In this document: piece by piece, positions 6,224 through 12,193 of the stretch | How positions within the stretch are numbered: position 1 is the stretch's first letter | How the letters are laid out: every line of letters begins with the position of its first letter | Translations under genes and position numbers: made by a program | The notes under the pieces: generated by a model | Database searches by the model: none | Told to the model about the DNA's origin: nothing | What the model saw: only the letters and a program-made list of their open reading frames with translations | Source: an uncultured Janibacter sp. | GTDB lineage: Bacteria > Actinomycetota > Actinomycetes > Actinomycetales > Dermatophilaceae | Direction: 5' to 3' | Length of the DNA: 13,461 nucleotides | Assembly (NCBI GenBank): GCA_946222495.1 | Contig: CAMICF010000062.1 | Location: forward strand, 1 to 13,461

Positions 6224-8482
6224 TCAGCCGAGTCGCCCGAGCGCCACGACGACGAGCGGGACGCAGGCGGCGAGGACCACGAGGGTGTCCGGCAGTCGCC
6301 ACGGCGCCGGCTCGGCCCAGGTCCGACGCCCCGCCGAGGCGAAGCCCCGCGCGTCCATCGCCACGGCCAACGTCGCCGCCGAGCCGAGGGAGCGCAGCAG
6401 CATCCCGAAGGTCGACGACCACAGGTGGGCGATGACGCTGCGGGGCCGGCGCCAGCTCACGCCCAACCCGCGCAGCCTGCGCGCCCAGCCCACCTCGGTC
6501 CACGCGGCGCCGAAGGACTGGATCCGCTGCAGGGCGGCACCCACGGCGACGACCGGCCGGGGCGGCAGACGAAGCCGTTGGCCGAGATGGTCGGCGAGGT
6601 CGTCCGGGTCGACGAAGGCCAGCGTGATCGCGGACGGAGCCACGATCACCAGCAGGCGCAGCGCGGCCGACAGGGCCTCCTCGACCTCGTGCGCGCCGAG
6701 GAGCCAGGTGGACCACCCCACCGTCAGCCCACCGATGACGGCCGGGACGAGGCGCAGCGCCAACCCCTTCCACCGGCCGGCGACGGTCCATCCGCCACCG
6801 CTGCCGGGCAGCGTGGACAGACCGACGAGCGCGCCGAGCGCCAGGCACCCGAGGACGACGAGCGAGACCTGCCAGCCCGGGGACAGCACTGCCGCGAGGA
6901 TCGGCAGCGCGGCAGCCGCGAAGAGGGAGAGCGGACCGCAGGCCGAGAGCACCGCCCGGGGCCTCGGGGGCGCCTCTCGAGGCGGCGGCGGGGTGACCGT
7001 CCGGACCTCGTCGACGAGGCGGACGAGGTCCGGGTCGTGGGTCGCGGCGACGACGGCACCACCGCGCGCCCGGTGGGCCACGAGCATCCCGGTCACCGCT
7101 GCCCACGTCGCGCGGTCCTGCCCCACCGTGGGCTCGTCGGCGAGGACGACGCCCGGGCCGTGGGCGAGGGCGGCCGCCACGGCCAGGCGGCGCTGCTCAC
7201 CTCCGGAGAGGGTCTGCGGGTCGGCGCGCTCGAGGTGCGCCAGGCCGAGCGCCTCGAGGAGGCGGCGGGCCCGCACTTCGTCCTCCTCGCCGAGGGTGCG
7301 GCCGGTGAGGAGCACCTCGTCGAGGACCGTCCGCGCGAGCAGGGCGCTCGAGCTCCACTGCGGCACCCAGCCGAGGAGTCGTGCGACGTCCTCGGCCGGC
7401 ACGTCCGCCATGTCCCGGCCGTCGTGGGCCACCGCCCTCCCAGACGAAGGGAGCACCAGCCCGGCCGTCGCGGCGAGCCACGTGCTCTTGCCGCCACCGC
7501 TCGGCCCGACGAGCGCGGTGACCCGGCCGGCGGTCGCGGTGAGGGTGTCGTGGGTCTCGAGCGCGATCATGGTCTCGGAGCTGCCGTCGAGGTGGTTGCG
7601 GCGCCGTTCCACGCGCAGCGGCTGGTCGTGGAGCGGGCCCGCCGTGACGAGGTCCGCGCCCTGCCCGACCGGTCGGGTCAGCGGTCCGACCGGTCGGGTC
7701 AGCGGCCCGAGGTCGAGCGCCAGAGGCTCCGGCGCCGGGAACCCCGGCACCCAGATCCCGTCCGCGGCGAGTGCCTCGCCGTGCTCGCGCAGCACCTCCC
7801 GCGGGTCGCCGTCGTGCCGGACCCGCCCGTCGCGACCGAGCACGACGAGACGGTCGACGAGCTCGACCCACGGACCGACGCGGTGCTCGACGAGCACGGT
7901 GGTCAGGCCCTCCCCCGCAGCCAGGACGGCGTCCTGGACCTCGAGGGCGGTCGCCTCGTCGAGCATGGCGGTCGGCTCGTCGAGGAGCAGCAACGCGGGC
8001 TGGAGGGCGAGCGCGCCTGCGAGAGCGAGGCGTTGGGTCTGCCCACCGGAGAGGGCGTGGGTCGGGGTGTCCAGGGGCAGGTGCCCGAGACCGACCCTGG
8101 CCAGCGCCCGTTCCACCCGCGGCGGCATCTCCTCGGGCGGCACGGCGACGTTTTCCAGGCCGAAGGCGACATCCCGCCCGATCGTCGCCGAGACGGTCCC
8201 GGACCCCGGCTCCTGGAGGACGAGGCCCACGCCGCCCGGCCGGGCGCCCGGCTCCGCCCCGTCGAGGCGGACGGACCCGGAGAGGTCCCCCGAGTCGACG
8301 GTGAGGAGCAGGCCGGCGAGGGCCCGCAGCAGGGTGGACTTGCCCGACCCGCTCGGCCCGACGAGCAGGACCCGCTGGCCCGCGGGCAGGGTGAGGTCGA
8401 GGTCCCGCAGGACCGGCTCCCTTCGCCCCGCAGGTCGCCAGGTCAGGCCACGGACCTCGACCTCGCCCACGGGCTCCGGCAC
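6224..8482 (-). CDS. Fused ECF transporter energy-coupling module: ATPase-ATPase-EcfT
   Basis: A 752-residue protein joining all three energising parts of an ECF-type vitamin importer, which are usually two or three polypeptides. First ATPase (1-245): Walker A GPSGSGKST 42-50, Q-loop Q90, signature LSGGQ 144-148, Walker B LLLLDEP 164-170, switch H200. Second ATPase (about 300-495): GPSGGGKST 326-334, Q375, LSGGE 425-429, VVLADEP 445-451, H482. EcfT part (about 511-752): several hydrophobic helices plus two Arg-Gly coupling-type motifs, WARRLRG (666-672) and MDARGF (709-714). Both ATPase sites look intact. The GTG start at 8482 lies two bases after the ykoE stop, with a GA-rich ribosome site in the ykoE tail; a longer open frame upstream is a shadow of ykoE. 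By analogy with YkoD (double ATPase) and YkoC (EcfT), it should drive the adjacent YkoE-like subunit. Confidence 0.92.
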   Translation of the reverse strand: MPEPVGEVEVRGLTWRPAGRREPVLRDLDLTLPAGQRVLLVGPSGSGKSTLLRALAGLLLTVDSGDLSGSVRLDGAEPGARPGGVGLVLQEPGSGTVSATIGRDVAFGLENVAVPPEEMPPRVERALARVGLGHLPLDTPTHALSGGQTQRLALAGALALQPALLLLDEPTAMLDEATALEVQDAVLAAGEGLTTVLVEHRVGPWVELVDRLVVLGRDGRVRHDGDPREVLREHGEALAADGIWVPGFPAPEPLALDLGPLTRPVGPLTRPVGQGADLVTAGPLHDQPLRVERRRNHLDGSSETMIALETHDTLTATAGRVTALVGPSGGGKSTWLAATAGLVLPSSGRAVAHDGRDMADVPAEDVARLLGWVPQWSSSALLARTVLDEVLLTGRTLGEEDEVRARRLLEALGLAHLERADPQTLSGGEQRRLAVAAALAHGPGVVLADEPTVGQDRATWAAVTGMLVAHRARGGAVVAATHDPDLVRLVDEVRTVTPPPPREAPPRPRAVLSACGPLSLFAAAALPILAAVLSPGWQVSLVVLGCLALGALVGLSTLPGSGGGWTVAGRWKGLALRLVPAVIGGLTVGWSTWLLGAHEVEEALSAALRLLVIVAPSAITLAFVDPDDLADHLGQRLRLPPRPVVAVGAALQRIQSFGAAWTEVGWARRLRGLGVSWRRPRSVIAHLWSSTFGMLLRSLGSAATLAVAMDARGFASAGRRTWAEPAPWRLPDTLVVLAACVPLVVVALGRLG
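7665..7706. repeat. 21-bp tandem repeat carrying the palindrome CCGACCGGTCGG
   Basis: Two units (7665-7685 and 7686-7706) match at 20 of 21 bases and encode GPLTRPV twice in the linker between the two ATPase domains. Each unit contains the 12-bp palindrome CCGACCGGTCGG, 21 bp apart (two helical turns). Another copy of the palindrome is at 1910-1921. Confidence 0.85.
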
Positions 8483-8484
8483 GC

Positions 8485-9132
8485 TCAGACGGCCCTCTTC
8501 TCCAGGACCTCCTGCCCCGGAGGGAAGGGGTTGAGCGCCCCGGCACCGGCGAGCGCGCGGGTGAGCAGCCACCCGCCGACGCCGGCGAAGACGACGCCCG
8601 AGACGACCATGAGCGGCAGGTAGGCGAGCTGCCAGGACCAGGACCAGCCCTGGAAGTACGTCACGATCTCGTAGACCCACTCCAGGGGTGCGGACAACGC
8701 GCCGGCGAGGATCGCGACGACCGGGCCGAAGGACGCGTACGCGAAGATCGCGAAGGCGAGCTCGGCGCCGAGGCCCTGCGCGAGGCCGGAGACGACCGTC
8801 GCCATCCCCCACTGGTTGCCGAAGAGCGCGGAGACGCTCGCGGCGATGACCTCGCAGGCGAGCGCGGCGCCGGGCCGCCGGATGACGAGCCCACCGACGA
8901 CGCCAGCGATGAACCAGAAGCCGACGAAGAGACCGAAGATCGGCTGGAAGGCGAGGCCGAGCGCGGAGATCGGGCCGTTGTAGATGAGGCCGTAGCCCCA
9001 GTAGGCGACGCCGAAGGCGACCCCGAGGAAGGCCACCGTGAGCAGGTCGACGGTGCGCCAGCCCAGGAGCGGTCGGGTGGCGAGGACGACGCCGGCGCGG
9101 CGGCCCTTGGCGGGCTTCGTGGCGGTGGTCAT
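8485..9132 (-). CDS. ykoE: YkoE-like ECF substrate-binding (S) subunit, thiamine/HMP uptake
   Basis: A 215-residue membrane protein with about five or six hydrophobic helices. It resembles the YkoE family: LLTVAFLGVAFGVAYWGYGLIY in the first helix region, then LGLAFQPIFGLFVGFWFIAG (59-78) and a conserved segment around ALFGNQWGM (102-110). YkoE proteins are S components of the YkoEDC system for thiamine or its pyrimidine precursor HMP. A TPP riboswitch directly upstream independently supports that substrate. The ATG at 9132 is chosen over an in-frame start at 9162 because AGGAG (minus strand of 9143-9147) lies ten bases upstream, and because 9162 would fall inside the leader's regulatory hairpin. 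The next gene, the ATPase/EcfT fusion, starts two bases after its stop, fitting stoichiometric co-expression. Thiamine versus HMP cannot be decided from sequence. Confidence 0.88.
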   Translation of the reverse strand: MTTATKPAKGRRAGVVLATRPLLGWRTVDLLTVAFLGVAFGVAYWGYGLIYNGPISALGLAFQPIFGLFVGFWFIAGVVGGLVIRRPGAALACEVIAASVSALFGNQWGMATVVSGLAQGLGAELAFAIFAYASFGPVVAILAGALSAPLEWVYEIVTYFQGWSWSWQLAYLPLMVVSGVVFAGVGGWLLTRALAGAGALNPFPPGQEVLEKRAV

Positions 9133-9142
9133 GCGTGTGCTT

Positions 9143-9168
9143 CTCCTGTGTCGTGAACCCACAGGGAG
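9143..9168 (-). promoter_or_regulatory. Shine-Dalgarno-sequestering hairpin of the TPP riboswitch
   Basis: On the minus strand CCTGTG (from 9160-9165) pairs with CACAGG (9145-9150). Past a bulged C, two more pairs extend the stem into the AGGAG ribosome site (9143-9147) of ykoE. The 3' edge of the riboswitch aptamer, AGGGAG (9226-9231), can instead pair with CUCCCU (9163-9168) and free the ribosome site. This gives a complete translational OFF switch on TPP binding. The pairings are visible; the mechanism is inferred. Confidence 0.6.
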
Positions 9169-9222
9169 GGATCCGCGTCGCCCCGACCGGACGGCCGGAT
9201 ATCGACGACGGTTCCTGAGACT
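9169..9222 (-). promoter_or_regulatory. Riboswitch-to-hairpin linker of the ykoE leader
   Basis: These 54 bases join the TPP aptamer to the ribosome-site hairpin. They are GC-rich, with GGCCG/CGGCC-type complementarity near 9190-9197 but no stem followed by a U-run, so I see no intrinsic terminator here. This favours translational over transcriptional control. Confidence 0.4.
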
Positions 9223-9306
9223 CGACTCCCTACGCCGGTGCGAACCGGATCAGGTACGAGGGTCTGCGGTGGCCCGCACTCTCAGCGCTGCTGCGCTCCC
9301 CTGTCG
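9223..9306 (-). ncRNA. TPP riboswitch (THI element)
   Basis: The minus strand holds the conserved THI-element blocks in order: GGGGAGC (9295-9301), GCTGAGA (9280-9286), GACCCTCGTACCTGATCCGGTT (9243-9264 region), then ACCGGCGTAGGGA (9227-9239). The outer P1 helix closes with CGAC (9303-9306) and GTCG (9223-9226). It binds thiamine pyrophosphate and lies about 90 bases upstream of the YkoE-like transporter gene, which it should repress when TPP is abundant. Confidence 0.96.
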
Positions 9307-9315
9307 TGCCCGGCC

Positions 9316-9321
9316 AGCATA
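9316..9321 (-). promoter_or_regulatory. -10 element of the riboswitch operon
   Basis: The minus strand reads TATGCT, a good -10 hexamer, ten bases upstream of the first paired base of the riboswitch. Transcription would then start at about 9309, right at the aptamer edge. No recognisable -35 is present; that position is occupied by an inverted repeat. Confidence 0.6.
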
Positions 9322-9345
9322 GTCCCGCCGTCGACGTGGCGGGAC
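9322..9345. promoter_or_regulatory. 24-bp inverted repeat, candidate operator
   Basis: GTCCCGCC (9322-9329) and GGCGGGAC (9338-9345) are perfect 8-bp inverted arms around an 8-base centre. The repeat directly abuts the -10 hexamer of the leftward thiamine operon and covers its -35 zone. It also lies in the 5' region of the rightward DUF4235 gene, so a protein bound here could act on either. It could alternatively be a structural hairpin; no regulator gene is in the window. Confidence 0.5.
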
Positions 9346-9431
9346 CGCGGTGCCGGTCCTGTGGCAGTGTTGGCCCCGTACTCGAGGTGCGCGGCATGCC
9401 TGCCGCGACCAGTGACGACGAAGGGAACGAC

Positions 9432-9728
9432 GTGGGCAACATGGTCTGGAAGATCCTTGGCACCGGTTCGGCGATCGTCGCCGGCATGGTCGCCAACAAG
9501 GTCATCACCACGGTCTGGCTCAAGGCCGGCAAGAACGACACGATCGACCCGAACAACCCCGAGAACCCGCTCGGCGAGGCCATCGCCTTCGCCGCCCTCG
9601 CCGGTCTGTCGATGGGGCTCGCACGCACCATCACCACCCGGCAGATGGCCGCCTTCTACAAGAAGTCCGCAGGCCACCTTCCCGAGGCCATGCAGGAGAT
9701 CAAGGAAGAGATCCACGAGGACTACTGA
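9432..9728 (+). CDS. DUF4235 domain small membrane protein
   Basis: A 98-residue protein matching DUF4235: VWKILGTGSAIVAGMVANKVITTVWLKAGK at the N-terminus, a conserved NPENPLGEAIAFAALAGLSMGLAR centre, and a C-terminal RQMAAFYKKSAGHLP. It has two likely membrane helices (about 5-24 and 45-64). The family is common in actinobacteria and has no assigned function. GTG 9432 is chosen because AAGGGA lies five bases upstream and the protein then begins where family members do; the frame is open upstream to 9306 but that part overlaps the riboswitch promoter region and is not family-like. Its stop overlaps the next start as TGATG, so translation of the two is probably coupled. Confidence 0.85.
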   Translation: MGNMVWKILGTGSAIVAGMVANKVITTVWLKAGKNDTIDPNNPENPLGEAIAFAALAGLSMGLARTITTRQMAAFYKKSAGHLPEAMQEIKEEIHEDY

Positions 9729-10705
9729 TGCGAGCCATCTCCATCACCGAGCCGGGTGACGCCGACGTCCTGCAGGTCACCGACGTCGACGCGCCGACCG
9801 CCGGTCCGGGGCAGGTCGTCCTCGACACCGTCGCGGCCGGGGTGAACCGCGCCGATGTGATGCAGCGGCTCGGGCACTACCCCCCGCCGAAGGGGGCGTC
9901 CCCCCTTCCCGGGCTCGAGGTGTCGGGGACCATCCGTGAGGTCGGCCCCGAGGTCGAGGGCTGGTCCGTCGGCGACGAGGTCTGTGCCCTCGTCGACGGT
10001 GGCGGCTACGCCGAGCAGGTCCTCGTGCCCGCGGCCCAGCTCCTGCCCGTGCCGAAGGGGGTCTCCGTCCGCGACGCGGCGGGGCTCCCCGAGGTCGCGT
10101 GCACGGTGTGGTCCAACGTCTTCATGACCGCCAACCTCCAGCCCGAGGAGGTCTTCCTCGTCCACGGTGGCTCCTCCGGCATCGGCACGATGGCCATCCA
10201 GCTGGCCACGGCCGCCGGCGCCCGCGTCGCCGTGACGGCCGGGTCGGGCGCCAAGCTCGACGTCTGCCGCGAGCTCGGCGCGGACATCGCGATCAACTAC
10301 CGCGAGCAGGACTTCGTCGAGGAGGTGCGGGCGGCGACCGACGGTCGTGGCGCCGACGTCATCCTCGACAACATCGGGGCGAAGTACCTGCCCCGCAACG
10401 TCGACCTGCTCGCACCGTCCGGGCGCATGGTCGTCATCGGCCTCATGGGCGGCCGCAAGGGCGAGCTCGACCTCGGCAAGCTGCTGAGCAAGCGGGCCGC
10501 GGTCATCGCGACCTCCCTGCGCGCCCGCCCCGCCGACGAGAAGGCGACGATCGTCGCCGCCGTGCGCGAGCACGTGTGGCCCCTCATCGCCGACGGCGCC
10601 GTCCGCCCGATCATCCAGGGCACCCACTCGCTGGACCGGGCCGCAGACGCCCACCGCGAGATGGAGGAGAGCGGTCACATCGGCAAGATCCTGCTCACCC
10701 CGTGA
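9728..10705 (+). CDS. NAD(P)H quinone oxidoreductase, PIG3 type (zinc-less MDR family)
   Basis: A 325-residue medium-chain dehydrogenase/reductase expected to reduce quinones with NADPH. The N-terminal GroES-like catalytic domain shows VNRADVMQRLGHYPPPKGAS (39-58) and PGLEVSGTI (61-69), characteristic of the PIG3/TP53I3 group. The Rossmann domain has VHGGSSGIGTMAIQLA (145-160) as its dinucleotide loop, and GADVILDNIG (208-217) follows. The zinc-ligand cysteines and histidines of alcohol dehydrogenases are absent, as expected for this branch. The start ATG at 9728 shares its A with the upstream TGA. The 3' end overlaps the convergent ABC ATPase gene by 11 bases. Length is typical of the family; physiological substrate is unknown. 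Confidence 0.92.
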   Translation: MRAISITEPGDADVLQVTDVDAPTAGPGQVVLDTVAAGVNRADVMQRLGHYPPPKGASPLPGLEVSGTIREVGPEVEGWSVGDEVCALVDGGGYAEQVLVPAAQLLPVPKGVSVRDAAGLPEVACTVWSNVFMTANLQPEEVFLVHGGSSGIGTMAIQLATAAGARVAVTAGSGAKLDVCRELGADIAINYREQDFVEEVRAATDGRGADVILDNIGAKYLPRNVDLLAPSGRMVVIGLMGGRKGELDLGKLLSKRAAVIATSLRARPADEKATIVAAVREHVWPLIADGAVRPIIQGTHSLDRAADAHREMEESGHIGKILLTP

Positions 10706-11366
10706 GCCGGCCGTCGTCGAGGTGCCAGCGCGCCTGAGCCACCTCGGCGACCTCGGGGTCGTGCGTCGCGAGGAGCACGACCCCGCCGCGATGCGCGACT
10801 CCCTGCAGCAGCGTGACGACCCGCCCACGGGTGTCGTGGTCGAGCTCCGAGGTGGGCTCGTCCGCGAGGAGCACGAGGCTCCCTTCGTCCAGGCGAAGGG
10901 CGGCGAGCGCCAGCCCGCGGGCGACCGCCACCCGTTGCCGCTGGCCGCCGGAGAGCTCCTCCGCGAGGTGGCCCCCGTGCTCCGTCAGACCCACCGAGGC
11001 CAGCGCCTCGTCGGCCCGTGAGGTGGCCTCGCCACCGGCCAGCCCGGCGGCGACGAGCGGGATCGTCACGTTGTCCCGGGCGGTGAGCACCTCGGCGAGC
11101 GCGCTGCCCTGCGGGACGAGCACGGCGCCGGCGGTGCGAGCGGCGCTCTCACCGTCGAGGGCGCGGGACCCGAGCGAGACGCTCCCCGTGGTCCGGCCGG
11201 GGTCGTGCAGCCCGCCGACCGCCCACAGCAGCGAGGTCTTCCCCGCGCCGGAGTGACCGGTGACGGCCGTGATCTCGCCCGGCCGGGCGGTGGCCGATAC
11301 CGCGTCGACGGCCAGGACGTCGCCGTAGCGCACCGTGACCCCCTCGACGACGAGCTCGTCGTTCAT
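10695..11366 (-). CDS. ABC transporter ATP-binding protein (MacB/LolD-like)
   Basis: A 223-residue cytoplasmic ATPase of the kind that pairs with FtsX-type permeases. All motifs are present: Walker A GHSGAGKTS (37-45), Q-loop VPQG (Q86), signature LSGGQRQRVAVAR (138-150), Walker B LVLLADEPTSELD (164-176), and switch THD (H202). Length is typical of the group. The ATG at 11366 overlaps the stop of the other ATPase as ATGA. It is the last gene of the leftward operon, and its stop lies inside the convergent oxidoreductase gene. With the permease and the second ATPase it likely forms one complex in which the two ATPases make a heterodimer; exported substrate unknown. Confidence 0.9.
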   Translation of the reverse strand: MNDELVVEGVTVRYGDVLAVDAVSATARPGEITAVTGHSGAGKTSLLWAVGGLHDPGRTTGSVSLGSRALDGESAARTAGAVLVPQGSALAEVLTARDNVTIPLVAAGLAGGEATSRADEALASVGLTEHGGHLAEELSGGQRQRVAVARGLALAALRLDEGSLVLLADEPTSELDHDTRGRVVTLLQGVAHRGGVVLLATHDPEVAEVAQARWHLDDGRLTG

Positions 11367-12193
11367 GCGTCCTCCTCGTCGCCGATGAGCTGCCAGGTGC
11401 CCTCGTCGGTCCGGTGCACCCGCAGTAGCGTCCCCGGCGGGAAGGCCTCGAGCGCCGGTGCGGGCAGGGGCAGGGACCCGTCCGCGGCGACGACGGAGTA
11501 CTCCTCGCCGCTGCGGCCCTCGCCGCCGACGCGCCCGTCGCGGATCGTCACCGTGCGGGGGAAGGCGCGGGCGACGTCCGGGTCGTGGGTGACGACGACG
11601 ATCGTCGTGCCGAGGGTGCGGCCGACCTCCGCCAGGGCCTCGAGGACGACGTCACGGGAGTCGTGGTCGAGCTGGCTCGTCGGTTCGTCGCCGAGGAGCA
11701 GGCCGGGGCCGCCGGCCAGGGCGACGGCGAGGGCCGCGAGCTGCAGCTGGCCCGGGGTGAGCTCGTCGAGGGGCACGTCGGCGACGTCCGTGAGGTGGAG
11801 CAGGTCGAGCAGGTCGTCCACCGCGGGGAGCGCCCGGCCCCGGGCGGAACCCTGAGCGAACTCGATGTTGCCCCGGACCGTGAGCCACGGCAGGTGGTTG
11901 CGCGCCGCCCCCTGGAGGACGATGCCCACCTCCCCCGCGCGGAAGGCGTCGATCTCGGCCTCGGTCATGCCCGACAGCTCGTGCTCCCCGACGTGGATCC
12001 GCCCGGCACTCGGCCGCAGCAGCCCACCGAAGAGCGCGAGCAGCGTCGACTTGCCGGCACCGCTCGGGCCGAGGAGCGCGATCCGCTCGCCGGCGGCGAC
12101 GGTGAGGTCGACCCCGGACAGCGCCGCGACGTCGTGCCCCTCGGAGCGGTAGATGTGCACGAGACCGTGCGTGCGCACGTGCAGCCCGCTCAC
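11363..12193 (-). CDS. ABC transporter ATP-binding protein with altered signature and C-terminal extension
   Basis: A 276-residue ATPase, about 50 residues longer than its partner. Walker A is GPSGAGKST (42-50), the Q-loop glutamine is in GIVLQG (Q94), Walker B is GLLLGDEPTSQLD (164-176), and the switch is VTHD (H203). The signature reads LTPGQ (145-149) instead of LSGGQ, so the composite ATP site using it may be weak. After about residue 225 a tail rich in Gly, Pro and acidic residues continues to EGTWQLIGDEEDA, with no motif I recognise. The GTG start at 12193 overlaps the permease stop as GTGA; the frame stays open to 13075 upstream but that stretch is an Arg-rich shadow of the permease. 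Unequal ATPase pairs are known in other heterodimeric ABC systems. Confidence 0.88.
   Translation of the reverse strand: MSGLHVRTHGLVHIYRSEGHDVAALSGVDLTVAAGERIALLGPSGAGKSTLLALFGGLLRPSAGRIHVGEHELSGMTEAEIDAFRAGEVGIVLQGAARNHLPWLTVRGNIEFAQGSARGRALPAVDDLLDLLHLTDVADVPLDELTPGQLQLAALAVALAGGPGLLLGDEPTSQLDHDSRDVVLEALAEVGRTLGTTIVVVTHDPDVARAFPRTVTIRDGRVGGEGRSGEEYSVVAADGSLPLPAPALEAFPPGTLLRVHRTDEGTWQLIGDEEDA

Noticed and set aside
6066..8623. Very long plus-strand open frames (over 700 codons) opposite the ECF fusion gene
   Set aside because: Their translations are Arg/Gly/Asp/Pro- or Ser-rich with no domain motifs. Such frames are expected opposite a high-GC gene, and the minus strand has full ABC and EcfT motifs.
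8483..8812. Upstream extension of the ECF fusion frame to 8812
   Set aside because: It overlaps ykoE in another frame and has shadow-type composition.
9306..9431. N-terminal extension of DUF4235 protein from 9306
   Set aside because: It would code through the inverted repeat and promoter of the divergent operon, and family members begin near the GTG at 9432, which has its own ribosome site.
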